Below are positions 14,328 through 21,649 of a stretch of DNA of 21,649 nt, in pieces (the stretch's first letter is position 1; the number at the start of each line of letters is the position of its first letter). This DNA comes from Nitrospiraceae bacterium. Its GTDB lineage: Bacteria; Nitrospirota; UBA9217. The stretch lies in NCBI GenBank assembly GCA_003454665.1, contig DMKB01000176.1, positions 1-21,649 on the forward strand, in the 5' to 3' direction. Position numbers and translations under genes: made by a program. Under the pieces are notes generated by a model. That model worked only from the letters and a program-made list of their open reading frames with translations. It ran no database searches and was not told where the DNA came from.

Positions 14328-15716
14328 ATGTCAGACGGCAACTCAGACGCCCTGGTCTTCTTCGGCGCAACCGGCGACCTCGCCTTCAAGAAGATATTTC
14401 CCGCCCTCCAGGCAATGGTCAGGCGGGGAACGCTCGACGTGCCCGTTATCGGGGTGGCCAAGGCCGGGTGGGGCCTGGATCAGTTTCGTGCGCGCGCCCG
14501 TGAAAGCCTTGAGAAATTCGGTGGAGGAATCGACGAATCCGCCTTTGAAAAACTGGCACGGCTTCTCCGGTATGTGGACGGCGACTATAACGACACTTCA
14601 ACCTTTGATGCGATCTGTCGTGAGCTGGGGAATGCCGAAAGGCCGACGCATTATCTCGCTATTCCTCCCAGCATGTTTCCCACCGTTATCAAAGGGCTTG
14701 GGAAGATCCCCTGCTCCCGAACAGCGCGGGTCGTCGTCGAAAAGCCTTTCGGCAGGGACATCGCCTCCGCTCAATCGCTGAACCAGGTCATTCACGAGGT
14801 CTTCGACGAAGCCTCGATCTTCCGCATCGATCATTATCTCGGCAAGTCCCCGGTCATGAACCTGCTGTTCTTCCGCTTTGCCAATTCATTCCTCGAACCC
14901 TTCTGGAACCGCCACTATGTCGACAGCGTCAAGATCACCATGGCCGAGAACTTCGGCATTTCCGGCCGCGGTAACTTCTATGAGGAGGCCGGCGCGATCC
15001 GAGACGTCGTTCAGAACCATCTCCTCCAGATCGTGGGCCTCCTTGCGATGGAACCGCCCATCGGCGGCGACGTCGATGCCATGCGCGATGAGATCGTCAA
15101 GGTCTTCAAGTCGATACGGCCACTCGACGCGGAAAATCTTGTTCGCGGGCAATTCATCGGGTATCGCGAGGAGAACGAGGTGGCTGCTGACTCGAAGGTC
15201 GAAACGTTCGCAGCCGTTCGGCTCTTCATCGATTCCTGGCGCTGGGAGGGCGTGCCCTTCTATATCCGGACGGGGAAAAACCTACCCGTAACAGCGACGG
15301 AAGTCTTGGTGGAACTCCACCCGCCGCCGCAAAAGGTGTTCTCGGGCCGCACGTTCCAGGCCGGGAAACCGAACTACGTCCGCTTCCGGCTCGGTCCGGA
15401 TATGGCCATCGCCATCGGCGCCAATATCCTGAAAAGCAGAGGGGAAAAAGGGCCGCAGGGCCAGGATATCGAATTACTCGTTTCCCACCAGCCGGGCCCG
15501 GAAGAGGCCGGGCCCTATGAGCATCTTCTCGGCGAAGCCATGAAGGGCAACACCCTGCTCTTTACGCGGGAAGATGCCGTGGAGGCTGCATGGCGCGTTG
15601 TAGAGCCTGTTCTCGGCGCTCATACACCGGTCTATGAATATGATCCGGGCACGTGGGGACCGAAACAGGCTGATGAGTTGATCTCTCCCGACGGGATCTG
15701 GCCGGCGCCGGCATGA
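14328..15716 (+). CDS. zwf: Glucose-6-phosphate 1-dehydrogenase
   Basis: Oxidises glucose-6-phosphate to 6-phosphoglucono-1,5-lactone with NAD(P)+, the entry step of the oxidative pentose phosphate pathway. The 462-aa protein is slightly shorter than the usual 480-500. Motifs: cofactor-binding FFGATGDLAFKK near the N-terminus, the substrate motif RIDHYLGK (residues 166-173), YEEAGAIRDVVQNHLLQ with likely catalytic His231, and SWRWEGVPFYIRTGK. ATG 14328 is preceded by GGGAGAG in the end of gnd. The usual pgl lactonase gene is not next to it. Confidence 0.97.
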   Translation: MSDGNSDALVFFGATGDLAFKKIFPALQAMVRRGTLDVPVIGVAKAGWGLDQFRARARESLEKFGGGIDESAFEKLARLLRYVDGDYNDTSTFDAICRELGNAERPTHYLAIPPSMFPTVIKGLGKIPCSRTARVVVEKPFGRDIASAQSLNQVIHEVFDEASIFRIDHYLGKSPVMNLLFFRFANSFLEPFWNRHYVDSVKITMAENFGISGRGNFYEEAGAIRDVVQNHLLQIVGLLAMEPPIGGDVDAMRDEIVKVFKSIRPLDAENLVRGQFIGYREENEVAADSKVETFAAVRLFIDSWRWEGVPFYIRTGKNLPVTATEVLVELHPPPQKVFSGRTFQAGKPNYVRFRLGPDMAIAIGANILKSRGEKGPQGQDIELLVSHQPGPEEAGPYEHLLGEAMKGNTLLFTREDAVEAAWRVVEPVLGAHTPVYEYDPGTWGPKQADELISPDGIWPAPA

Positions 15717-15793
15717 AGGATGGATAAACTGCGTGAAGACGAACTCGGCGAAGGCGTTTTTCAGTAATCTTCGATAAATGGCGGGAACACCGT

Positions 15794-16477
15794 ATGGCAA
15801 AGCACAGAACAGTATTTCTCTTTGATGTCGATAACACCCTCCTCGACAATGACCGCGTCACTGCTGATCTCATGAAACACCTCGACGGCAAGGTCGGGCA
15901 TGATTGTCGGAAGCACTACTGGGACATCTTCGAGAGTTTGCGCAACGAGCTCGGCTACGCCGATTACCTTGGCGCTCTCCAGCGCTACCGGGTCGGGAAC
16001 CCCCATGACCCGAACGTTCTCGCAGTCTCCTATTATCTTTTAAACTATCCTTTCGCGAACCGGATATTCCCGAACTCCCTCGATGTTATCGAGCGATGCA
16101 AGGAATGGGGAACCGTCGTCATCCTCTCTGACGGCGACGTAGTGTTCCAGCCGCGCAAGGTCGAACGGTCAGGGCTGATGGAGGCTGTTGACAACAACGT
16201 CCTCATCTACATCCATAAAGAGCACGAGCTCGAGGCCGTCGAGCGTCGTTATCCGGCTGATCATTATGTCATGGTCGACGACAAGCTGCGTATCCTGTCG
16301 GCCATGAAAAAGGCCTGGGGCAAGCGGCTCACGACTGTTTTTCCCCGGCAGGGCCACTACGCGAAGGACCCGAAGATACTGGCCGAGAATCCTGCGGCCG
16401 ACATAACGATAGAGCGGATCGGCGATCTGCTGGAGTACGATCTGCAAGCGCTGCTCGAAGCGGGAGAATCATCATAA
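15794..16477 (+). CDS. HAD-superfamily hydrolase, substrate unknown
   Basis: A 227-aa soluble protein with the HAD catalytic pattern: FLFDVDNTLLDND (nucleophile Asp11, acid/base Asp13), VVILSDGD as motif II and HYVMVDDKLRIL as the acidic motif. The helical cap lies between motif I and motif II (about residues 18-95). Probably a phosphatase or phosphotransferase; the substrate cannot be read from the sequence. It lies 77 nt after zwf and 92 nt before pgmB on the same strand, so it may act on a sugar phosphate in this pathway. No strong ribosome site precedes ATG 15794. Confidence 0.78.
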   Translation: MAKHRTVFLFDVDNTLLDNDRVTADLMKHLDGKVGHDCRKHYWDIFESLRNELGYADYLGALQRYRVGNPHDPNVLAVSYYLLNYPFANRIFPNSLDVIERCKEWGTVVILSDGDVVFQPRKVERSGLMEAVDNNVLIYIHKEHELEAVERRYPADHYVMVDDKLRILSAMKKAWGKRLTTVFPRQGHYAKDPKILAENPAADITIERIGDLLEYDLQALLEAGESS

Positions 16478-16569
16478 GCAATGCCTGAAGTCGAAGGCTG
16501 TTGCAATTTCACGGCAGCGATGGCATAATAAATCGCACCTACCCTGCGCAGTCCTGAAGGATGACCAGA

Positions 16570-17328
16570 ATGGGCCGACCCGCAAACAACCAAACCATAA
16601 CGAAGCAACAGTTCGACGCCGTGCTCTTCGATCTCGACGGCGTCCTGACGGATACCGCGAAAGTACACGCGGCGAGCTGGAAGAAGATGTTCGACGACTT
16701 CCTGAAGCAGCGTGCTGAAAAATTGAAGGGACCATTCCGTCCCTTCGACATTGCAACGGATTATAAATTGTACGTCGACGGAAAGCTTCGCTACGATGGG
16801 GTGCGCAGCTTTCTCGAGTCCCGCGGCATAGATCTTCCCTTTGGCGATCCTGACTCCCTATCGAATCCTGATACGATCACGGGCCTCGGGAACCTCAAGG
16901 ATGCCATGGTCAAGGACATCATCGCCACGGAAGGAGTCGAGGTGTACGAGGGCAGCGTCTCTCTCGTACGGCACGTCCGTGAGCAAGGGATCAAAACCGC
17001 CGTGGTATCGGCCAGCAAGAACTGCCGGGCCGCGCTCCAGGCAGCAGGCATCGAGGATCTCTTTGCTATCCGGGTGGACGGTGAAGTCGCCGAGCGACTG
17101 CGTCTCCCCGGCAAACCGGCGCCCGATACGTTTCTCGAAGCGGCAAAGGAGCTCGGTGTCGAGCCCAAACGAGCAGTGGTCGTTGAGGATGCCATCTCCG
17201 GCGTGCAGGCAGGCCACGATGGCGGTTTCGGCCTCGTCATCGGCGTCGACCGCAAGGGTGACGCCGAGGCACTCCGGGAGCATGGCGCTGATATCGTCGT
17301 GAAAGACCTCGCGGAGTTGCTTCCATGA
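16570..17328 (+). CDS. pgmB: Beta-phosphoglucomutase family protein
   Basis: Predicted to interconvert beta-glucose-1-phosphate and glucose-6-phosphate through a phospho-Asp enzyme. The 252-aa HAD protein has LFDLDGVLTDT (nucleophile Asp21, acid/base Asp23), a cap with KLYVDGKLRYDGVRSFLESRG, motif II VVSASKN, Lys in PGKPAPDTFLEAAKELG, and VVVEDAISGVQAG. These match beta-phosphoglucomutase closely. The start is set at ATG 16570 because AAGGA lies 8 nt upstream; the ATG at 16561 overlaps that ribosome site. Its usual partner, a GH65 phosphorylase that makes beta-glucose-1-phosphate, is the next gene, and zwf, which uses its product, is two genes upstream. Confidence 0.9.
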   Translation: MGRPANNQTITKQQFDAVLFDLDGVLTDTAKVHAASWKKMFDDFLKQRAEKLKGPFRPFDIATDYKLYVDGKLRYDGVRSFLESRGIDLPFGDPDSLSNPDTITGLGNLKDAMVKDIIATEGVEVYEGSVSLVRHVREQGIKTAVVSASKNCRAALQAAGIEDLFAIRVDGEVAERLRLPGKPAPDTFLEAAKELGVEPKRAVVVEDAISGVQAGHDGGFGLVIGVDRKGDAEALREHGADIVVKDLAELLP

Positions 17329-17726
17329 CAACAACGGCATGAGACAGGATTGACAGGATGAATTCCTGAAATATGTCCTTTAACTGAATACGAGGTGGAC
17401 GGATGTTGTCGTGAAGGAGCTTGACAAGAAAAGCTTCAAAGCACGAAACGTCTCAGACAGGATTAACAGGATGTACGGGATGAGTGCGCAAAAAAAGACT
17501 TTCCACATGATCTTATCCTGCCTGTGGCCTTGAGGCTATTCATCCTTTCAAAAATGAAATTTGGTACAGGTTGTCCTGATCTGAATTATGAAGTAGCAGG
17601 ATTTACCGGATAAGCTCTTTAAAAAAGATTTTTCATCCGATGTTATCCTGTCCATCCTGTCAAAAGATGATTTTTTTGCTTCTCGTTGTCTTGATCTGAA
17701 TATTCGTCAGATGGAGGGAATCGAAC
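17329..17726. other. Intergenic region filled by scattered repeat units
   Basis: No gene is seen in the 398 bp between pgmB and the GH65 gene. It is dominated by degenerate copies of a GACAGGAT-type unit in both orientations (see the repeat entry). The last part holds the GH65 ribosome site GGAGGG, 8 nt before ATG 17727. No clear promoter or terminator was found. Confidence 0.6.
17343..17661. repeat. Dispersed GACAGGAT repeat units in direct and inverted orientation
   Basis: Direct copies are GACAGGATTGACAGGATG (17343-17360) and GACAGGATTAACAGGATG (17456-17473). An inverted copy is at 17644-17661 (reverse complement GACAGGATGGACAGGATA), and degenerate pieces occur at about 17511-17527 (inverted) and 17599-17613 (direct). 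The inverted copy can pair with either direct copy, giving long-range foldback structures. This type of intergenic repeat is common in several diderm lineages; its function is unknown to me. Confidence 0.65.
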
Positions 17727-20099
17727 ATGATCCATCGTGAACGGCTGCACCGTCCGGGATATGTATACCCTACGGAAGAATGGAGGCTCGTGGAGAAGCG
17801 CTTCTATCCCAGCTACCTTGGGCAGACAGAGACCTTCTTCGCCGCGGCCAACGGATATCTCGGCATACGCGGTGCTTTCGAGGAAGGCCGGCCCGTACAG
17901 CAGAACGGCACCTTCGTGAACGGGCTCTACGAGTCGTGGCCCATCACCTATGCGGAAGCGGCGTACGGATTCGCCAAGACGGGCCAGACGATCGTCAACG
18001 TGCCGGACAGCAAGATCATCACCCTCTATGTCGATGATGAGCCTTTTTTCCTGCCCACGGCCAACCTGCTCTCCTTCGAGCGTTCCCTTGACATGCGCGC
18101 TGGTACCCTCGACCGCGAGGTCCTCTGGGAAACGCCGGCGGGCAAGCAGGTATCGATCAAGTCCCGCCGACTCGTTTCCTACGAGCATCGCCACCTCGCA
18201 GCCATGGAGTATGAAGTAACCCTCCTGAACGAAGAGGCCCCGGTCGTCATCTCCTCGGAAATCGTGAACCAGGAAAATATCCAGTCCCACGGCGGCGATC
18301 CCCGCAAAGCAAAGTCCTTTGCCGGCAAGATCCTGCAGGCGAAAGAGCGCTTCGAAAAGGGTCTGCGCATCGGCTTTGGCTACAGCACGGAAAACAGCGG
18401 GATGACCCTCGGCTGCGGCATTGATCATGTTGTGGAGACCGAATGCACCTATGAAGTCAAACGACAAAGCGCCGAAGATTCAGGCAAGGTCGTCTTTTCA
18501 GCTTTGGCGAAACCGGGGATTCCCTTCCGCATCATCAAATACATGACGTACCATTCCTCCCGCAGTGCTTCGCCGCGGGAGCTCTGCGAGCGGTCGGAAC
18601 GGACACTCGACCGGGCAGTTCAACAGGGTTTTCCGTCTCTCCTGGAAAGCCAGCGTTCGTACCTCAATGACTTCTGGAAGCGAAGTGACATTCTTATCGC
18701 TGGCGAGCCTGCCGTGCAGCAGGCTATTCGCTTCAACCTCTTTCAGGTATTCCAGGCAACGGTCAGGACCGAAGGGGCCGGGATTCCGGCAAAGGGGCTC
18801 ACGGGCATGGGTTACGAAGGGCACTATTTCTGGGACACCGAGATCTACGTGTTTCCCTTCCTGATCTATACCGCGCCGCGGATCGCCAGGAACCTCCTTA
18901 AATTCCGGCACAGTATGCTCGACAAGGCACGGCAGCGGGCAGCGGAGGTGAACCAGAAAGGAGCGCTCTTTCCCTGGCGTACGATCAATGGCGAGGAGGC
19001 CTCCGCGTATTATGCCGCCGGCACCGCCCAGTACCACATCAACGCCGATATCATGTATGCCCTCAAGAAGTACGTGGAGGTCACGGCAGACGAGGAATTT
19101 CTCTGGAACGAGGGGGCCGAGATGCTTGTCGAAACGGCGCGTCTCTGGCTGGACCTGGGGTTCTTCTCGGACCTGAAGAGTGGAAAGTTCTGCATCGCCG
19201 GCGTCACCGGGCCAGATGAATACAATACCGTGGTGAACAACAACGTCTACACGAATCTGATGGCCCGGGAGAACCTGTGGTACGCCGCCGCTACGGTGCG
19301 GAGGCTGCACGACGAGCACCCGGGCCGCTTTACCGTGCTTGTGGACCGCACCGGCGTTGACCTCGCGGAAGTGGACGCCTGGAAGCGGGCTGCCGACCTG
19401 ATGTACCTCCCTTACGATGAAAAACTGGGCATCCTTCTGCAGGACGACGATTTCCTGGAGCGGAAGCCCTGGGACTTCGAGAACACGCCTCCAGAGAAAT
19501 ATCCCCTCCTGCTCCACTATCACCCCCTCGTCATTTACCGGCACAATGTCATCAAGCAGGCCGATGTGATCCTCGCGATGTTTCTCCTTGGCCACGAGAT
19601 GACGGCGGACCAGAAGAAGCGTAATTTCGATTATTACGACCCGCTGACGACGGGCGATTCCTCCCTCTCCGCCTGCATCCAGGGCATCATGGCCTTCGAG
19701 ATCGGCTATCTGGAAAAGGCCCGTGAATATACTCGCTATGCTGCGCTCATGGACCTCGCCGATGTGGCGGGCAACGCCGCCGACGGCTGCCACATCGCAT
19801 CCATGGGCGGCACCTGGATGACGGTGGTCTACGGAGTAGCCGGGCTGCGTGATGTCGACGGAAGAATCTGCTTCTGTCCCAAGCCTCCCAAGCGTATTGA
19901 ACGGATCCGCTTTCCGCTCAGTTCGCGGGGTCGAATCATCATCGTCGACATAAGCCGCGATGCCGTCATCTATTCCCTGGAAGAAGGAGAGGATCTGACC
20001 ATCTGGCACATCGGTCAGGAAGTACGCCTTGCACTGAACGCGCCCGTGACGATCGAACTCACCCATGAAACCTGCATGGACGTTGCCGAGTCACGGTGA
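17727..20099 (+). CDS. GH65-family disaccharide phosphorylase or hydrolase (trehalose/kojibiose/maltose type)
   Basis: A 790-aa cytoplasmic enzyme with no signal peptide. Family GH65 phosphorylases split alpha-glucobioses with inorganic phosphate to beta-glucose-1-phosphate plus glucose. The order is typical: N-terminal beta-sandwich (ANGYLGIRGAFEEG, about residues 38-51), linker, (alpha/alpha)6 barrel with GYEGHYFWDTEIYVFPF, AQYHINADIMYAL, the general acid in TGPDEYNTVVNNN (Glu498), VIKQADVILAMFL and the phosphate-loop region TTGDSSLSACIQG, then a C-terminal beta-sheet domain. The loop reads TGDSSLS where classical maltose and kojibiose phosphorylases have THDSSLS, so substrate and even phosphorolysis versus hydrolysis remain open. 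The adjacent pgmB favours a phosphorylase. Trehalose is a likely substrate but this is inference. Confidence 0.92.
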   Translation: MIHRERLHRPGYVYPTEEWRLVEKRFYPSYLGQTETFFAAANGYLGIRGAFEEGRPVQQNGTFVNGLYESWPITYAEAAYGFAKTGQTIVNVPDSKIITLYVDDEPFFLPTANLLSFERSLDMRAGTLDREVLWETPAGKQVSIKSRRLVSYEHRHLAAMEYEVTLLNEEAPVVISSEIVNQENIQSHGGDPRKAKSFAGKILQAKERFEKGLRIGFGYSTENSGMTLGCGIDHVVETECTYEVKRQSAEDSGKVVFSALAKPGIPFRIIKYMTYHSSRSASPRELCERSERTLDRAVQQGFPSLLESQRSYLNDFWKRSDILIAGEPAVQQAIRFNLFQVFQATVRTEGAGIPAKGLTGMGYEGHYFWDTEIYVFPFLIYTAPRIARNLLKFRHSMLDKARQRAAEVNQKGALFPWRTINGEEASAYYAAGTAQYHINADIMYALKKYVEVTADEEFLWNEGAEMLVETARLWLDLGFFSDLKSGKFCIAGVTGPDEYNTVVNNNVYTNLMARENLWYAAATVRRLHDEHPGRFTVLVDRTGVDLAEVDAWKRAADLMYLPYDEKLGILLQDDDFLERKPWDFENTPPEKYPLLLHYHPLVIYRHNVIKQADVILAMFLLGHEMTADQKKRNFDYYDPLTTGDSSLSACIQGIMAFEIGYLEKAREYTRYAALMDLADVAGNAADGCHIASMGGTWMTVVYGVAGLRDVDGRICFCPKPPKRIERIRFPLSSRGRIIIVDISRDAVIYSLEEGEDLTIWHIGQEVRLALNAPVTIELTHETCMDVAESR

Positions 20100-20153
20100 C
20101 TCGAGGCCCGTCGTGCGTTATGCGCAGAAAGCGCAGGATCGTGCTCTTTTGGC

Positions 20154-20182
20154 TTGTATGCGATATTCCTGTTTGCTATAAT
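20154..20182 (+). promoter_or_regulatory. Predicted promoter of the nqr operon
   Basis: TTGTAT (20154-20159) and a perfect TATAAT (20177-20182) are separated by 17 bp, with TG at the extended -10 position (20174-20175). The implied start near 20189 leaves a 61-nt leader before nqrA. Because the promoter covers the in-frame ATG at 20154, translation must begin further downstream. Confidence 0.65.
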
Positions 20183-20249
20183 GGCGTTACCCACCACCTT
20201 TTTTACGGACCAGGAGCTTGATCAATCCGGTAACCGCACGCGAGGAGCA

Positions 20250-21599
20250 ATGACCAGGATCGACATAAAAAAAGGACTGGACCTTCCCATCGCCGGTGAA
20301 CCGCAGCAGGTAATCAGTCCCGGCAACAACCCCCACTCCGTCGCCGTCCTGGGGAATGACTATGTGGGCATGAAGCCGAAGCTCGAGGTTGCCGTCGGCG
20401 ATCAGGTGAAACGGGGACAGCTCCTCTTTACGGACAGACACCGGCCGGCAATACGGTATACCTCGCCGGGAGCCGGAACAATCGCCGCGATCAATCGCGG
20501 TGACAAGAGGGTGCTCCTCTCCGTTGTCATAAGCCTCTCCGGCAATGACGAAGTGCAGTTCGATCCCTATCCGGAGGGAAAACTGAAGGCCCTCGACAGG
20601 AAGAGCGTTGTTGAACTGCTCCTTTCGTCGGGGCTCTGGACGTCGCTGCGCACCCGACCCTTCAGCACGGTCGCGGACCCTGAAGGGAATCCCCATTCCC
20701 TTTTTGTCACTGCCATGGACACCAATCCCCTCGCCCCGTCGATGGCACGGATCATCGAAGGGAAAGAGCATCATTTCGTCAACGGATTAACGGTCCTCTC
20801 CCGGCTGACGGACGGAACGCTGTATCTCTGCACGGCCCCCGGCGACACCCTTCCTCAGCCGCCACTGTCATCCCTCACCGCAGCAGCATTTTCCGGCCCC
20901 CATCCTGCCGGCAATCCGGGGACGCATATTCACTTCCTCGATCCCGTGGATCGGCATAAAACAGCATGGTATATCAACGCCCAGGACGTTATTGCCATGG
21001 GGCTCCTCTTCACGACAGGCAGGCTGAATGTCGAGCGGATCGTGTCCCTTGCCGGCCCTTCGGTGAAAAATCCCCGCCTTCTGAAAACACGGATCGGGGC
21101 GTCATTGGACGACATGACATCAGGCGAACTGACGGAGGGGGAAAACCGTATTCTCTCCGGCTCTGTCTTCTCGGGCCATATCGCCCATGAAGCAACGGCG
21201 TTTCTCGGCCGCTATCATCAGCAGATAACGGTTCTCCCCGAGGGAAGGAAACGGTCCTTCCTCGGATGGCTGAGCGCCGGGTTCTCCCTCTTTTCCGTCA
21301 AACCGATCGTTGCCGCATCGTTCCTGCCGAAACGAAAACTCATGTTCACGACGGCCCTGCAGGGCGGAGAACGCGCCATCGTTCCCATCGGAAGTTACGA
21401 AAAGGTCATGCCCCTTGACATTCTGCCGACCCATCTCCTGCGGGCCCTGGCTGTCGACGATGTCGAGGAAGCAGAACGATTGGGCTGCCTGGAGCTGGAC
21501 GAAGAAGACTTGGCGCTCTGTACGTTCGTCTGCCCCTCGAAGCTTGATCACGGCGTGGAACTCAGGAGAAACCTGACGTTGTTAGAGAAGGAAGGATGA
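20250..21599 (+). CDS. nqrA: Na+-translocating NADH:quinone reductase subunit A
   Basis: Peripheral cytoplasmic subunit of the six-subunit Na+-NQR complex, which couples NADH oxidation by quinone to sodium export. The frame is recognised by IDIKKGLDLPIAGEP at the N-terminus, then a biotin-lipoyl-like segment (VAVGDQVKRGQLLFTDR and SPGAGTIAAINRG), VTAMDTNPLAP, the central GTHIHFLDPV, GASLDDMTSGEL and a C-terminal CTFVCPSKLDHG. The chosen ATG at 20250 gives 449 aa, the family length (about 447), with GAGGAG closely upstream; the frame is open from 20154 but that stretch is promoter and leader. Its stop lies 3 nt before the nqrB start codon. Confidence 0.95.
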   Translation: MTRIDIKKGLDLPIAGEPQQVISPGNNPHSVAVLGNDYVGMKPKLEVAVGDQVKRGQLLFTDRHRPAIRYTSPGAGTIAAINRGDKRVLLSVVISLSGNDEVQFDPYPEGKLKALDRKSVVELLLSSGLWTSLRTRPFSTVADPEGNPHSLFVTAMDTNPLAPSMARIIEGKEHHFVNGLTVLSRLTDGTLYLCTAPGDTLPQPPLSSLTAAAFSGPHPAGNPGTHIHFLDPVDRHKTAWYINAQDVIAMGLLFTTGRLNVERIVSLAGPSVKNPRLLKTRIGASLDDMTSGELTEGENRILSGSVFSGHIAHEATAFLGRYHQQITVLPEGRKRSFLGWLSAGFSLFSVKPIVAASFLPKRKLMFTTALQGGERAIVPIGSYEKVMPLDILPTHLLRALAVDDVEEAERLGCLELDEEDLALCTFVCPSKLDHGVELRRNLTLLEKEG

Positions 21600-21602
21600 A
21601 CA

Positions 21603-21649
21603 GTGTTACGACGCTTCCTGGACAAGCAATCAAAGCACTTTGAGAAAGG
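21603..21649 (+). CDS. nqrB: Start of nqrB, Na+-translocating NADH:quinone reductase subunit B (partial)
   Basis: A GTG codon at 21603 opens a frame to the window edge, reading MLRRFLDKQSKHFEK. This basic and aromatic start (short helix, then HFEKG) resembles the N-terminus of NqrB, a membrane subunit that carries covalent FMN. GAAGGA at the end of nqrA is a good ribosome site, 7 nt upstream. The ATG at 21596 gives only a 15-codon frame and is rejected. Only 15 full codons are visible, so the call leans on position after nqrA. Confidence 0.75.
   Translation, partial: MLRRFLDKQSKHFEK

Noticed and set aside
12988..17661. CRISPR-like repeats
   Set aside because: Spacing and sequence of the repeat units are irregular, the two repeat families differ, and no cas genes are present.
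18498..20066. Minus-strand open frame of 522 codons
   Set aside because: Antisense to the GH65 gene; long antisense frames are common in GC-rich coding DNA and this one shows no recognisable domain.
20121..20135. Hairpin TGCGC-AGAAA-GCGCA after the GH65 gene as a terminator
   Set aside because: The stem is only 5 bp and the nearest T-run begins 12 nt later.
20154..20249. 32-residue N-terminal extension of NqrA
   Set aside because: The stretch contains the best promoter of the region, and the start at 20250 gives the normal family length.

Overview
The window looks like chromosomal DNA from a diderm, probably anaerobic or facultatively anaerobic bacterium with fairly high G+C. Evidence for a diderm: a lipoprotein-type lytic transglycosylase, an AsmA-like protein, periplasmic metal and heme proteins, and a Na+-NQR locus. 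A class I (strict-anaerobe type) hybrid cluster protein behind an FNR-like promoter points to anaerobic life. Nitrospirota or Desulfobacterota would fit the gene content and the type of intergenic repeats, but that is inference; no rRNA or other taxonomic marker is present. I saw no phage, transposase, CRISPR or tRNA.

Positions 1-5501 are all on the minus strand. In the direction of transcription they are: a PCu(A)C-type copper chaperone, a secreted beta-propeller-like protein with one C-terminal CXXCH heme site, an FtsX/MacB-type ABC permease, its LolD/MacB-type ATPase, and an MltD-like lytic transglycosylase that runs off the left edge. The first four look like a periplasmic metal/redox unit. 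A terminator-like hairpin lies in front of the ABC pair, and the copper chaperone promoter overlaps a perfect 11-bp inverted repeat shared with a divergent promoter.

Positions 5608-10588 run on the plus strand: a bacterial PH-domain membrane protein, hcp with a well-placed FNR-type site at about -41.5 and a strong terminator, and a long AsmA-like protein with its own promoter.

Positions 10857-20099 form a sugar phosphate block, all on the plus strand: transketolase, 6-phosphogluconate dehydrogenase (short type), glucose-6-phosphate dehydrogenase, a HAD hydrolase of unknown substrate, beta-phosphoglucomutase and a GH65 glycoside phosphorylase/hydrolase. Together they can turn an alpha-glucobiose plus phosphate into beta-glucose-1-phosphate, then glucose-6-phosphate, then ribulose-5-phosphate and reduced nicotinamide cofactor, without spending ATP on the phosphorolysed glucose. 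No lactonase or transaldolase is visible. Two intergenic stretches of nearly 400 bp in this block (12921-13304 and 17329-17726) hold no gene and consist largely of degenerate repeat elements.

The right edge (20154-21649) starts a Na+-translocating NADH:quinone reductase operon: promoter, nqrA, and the first codons of nqrB.
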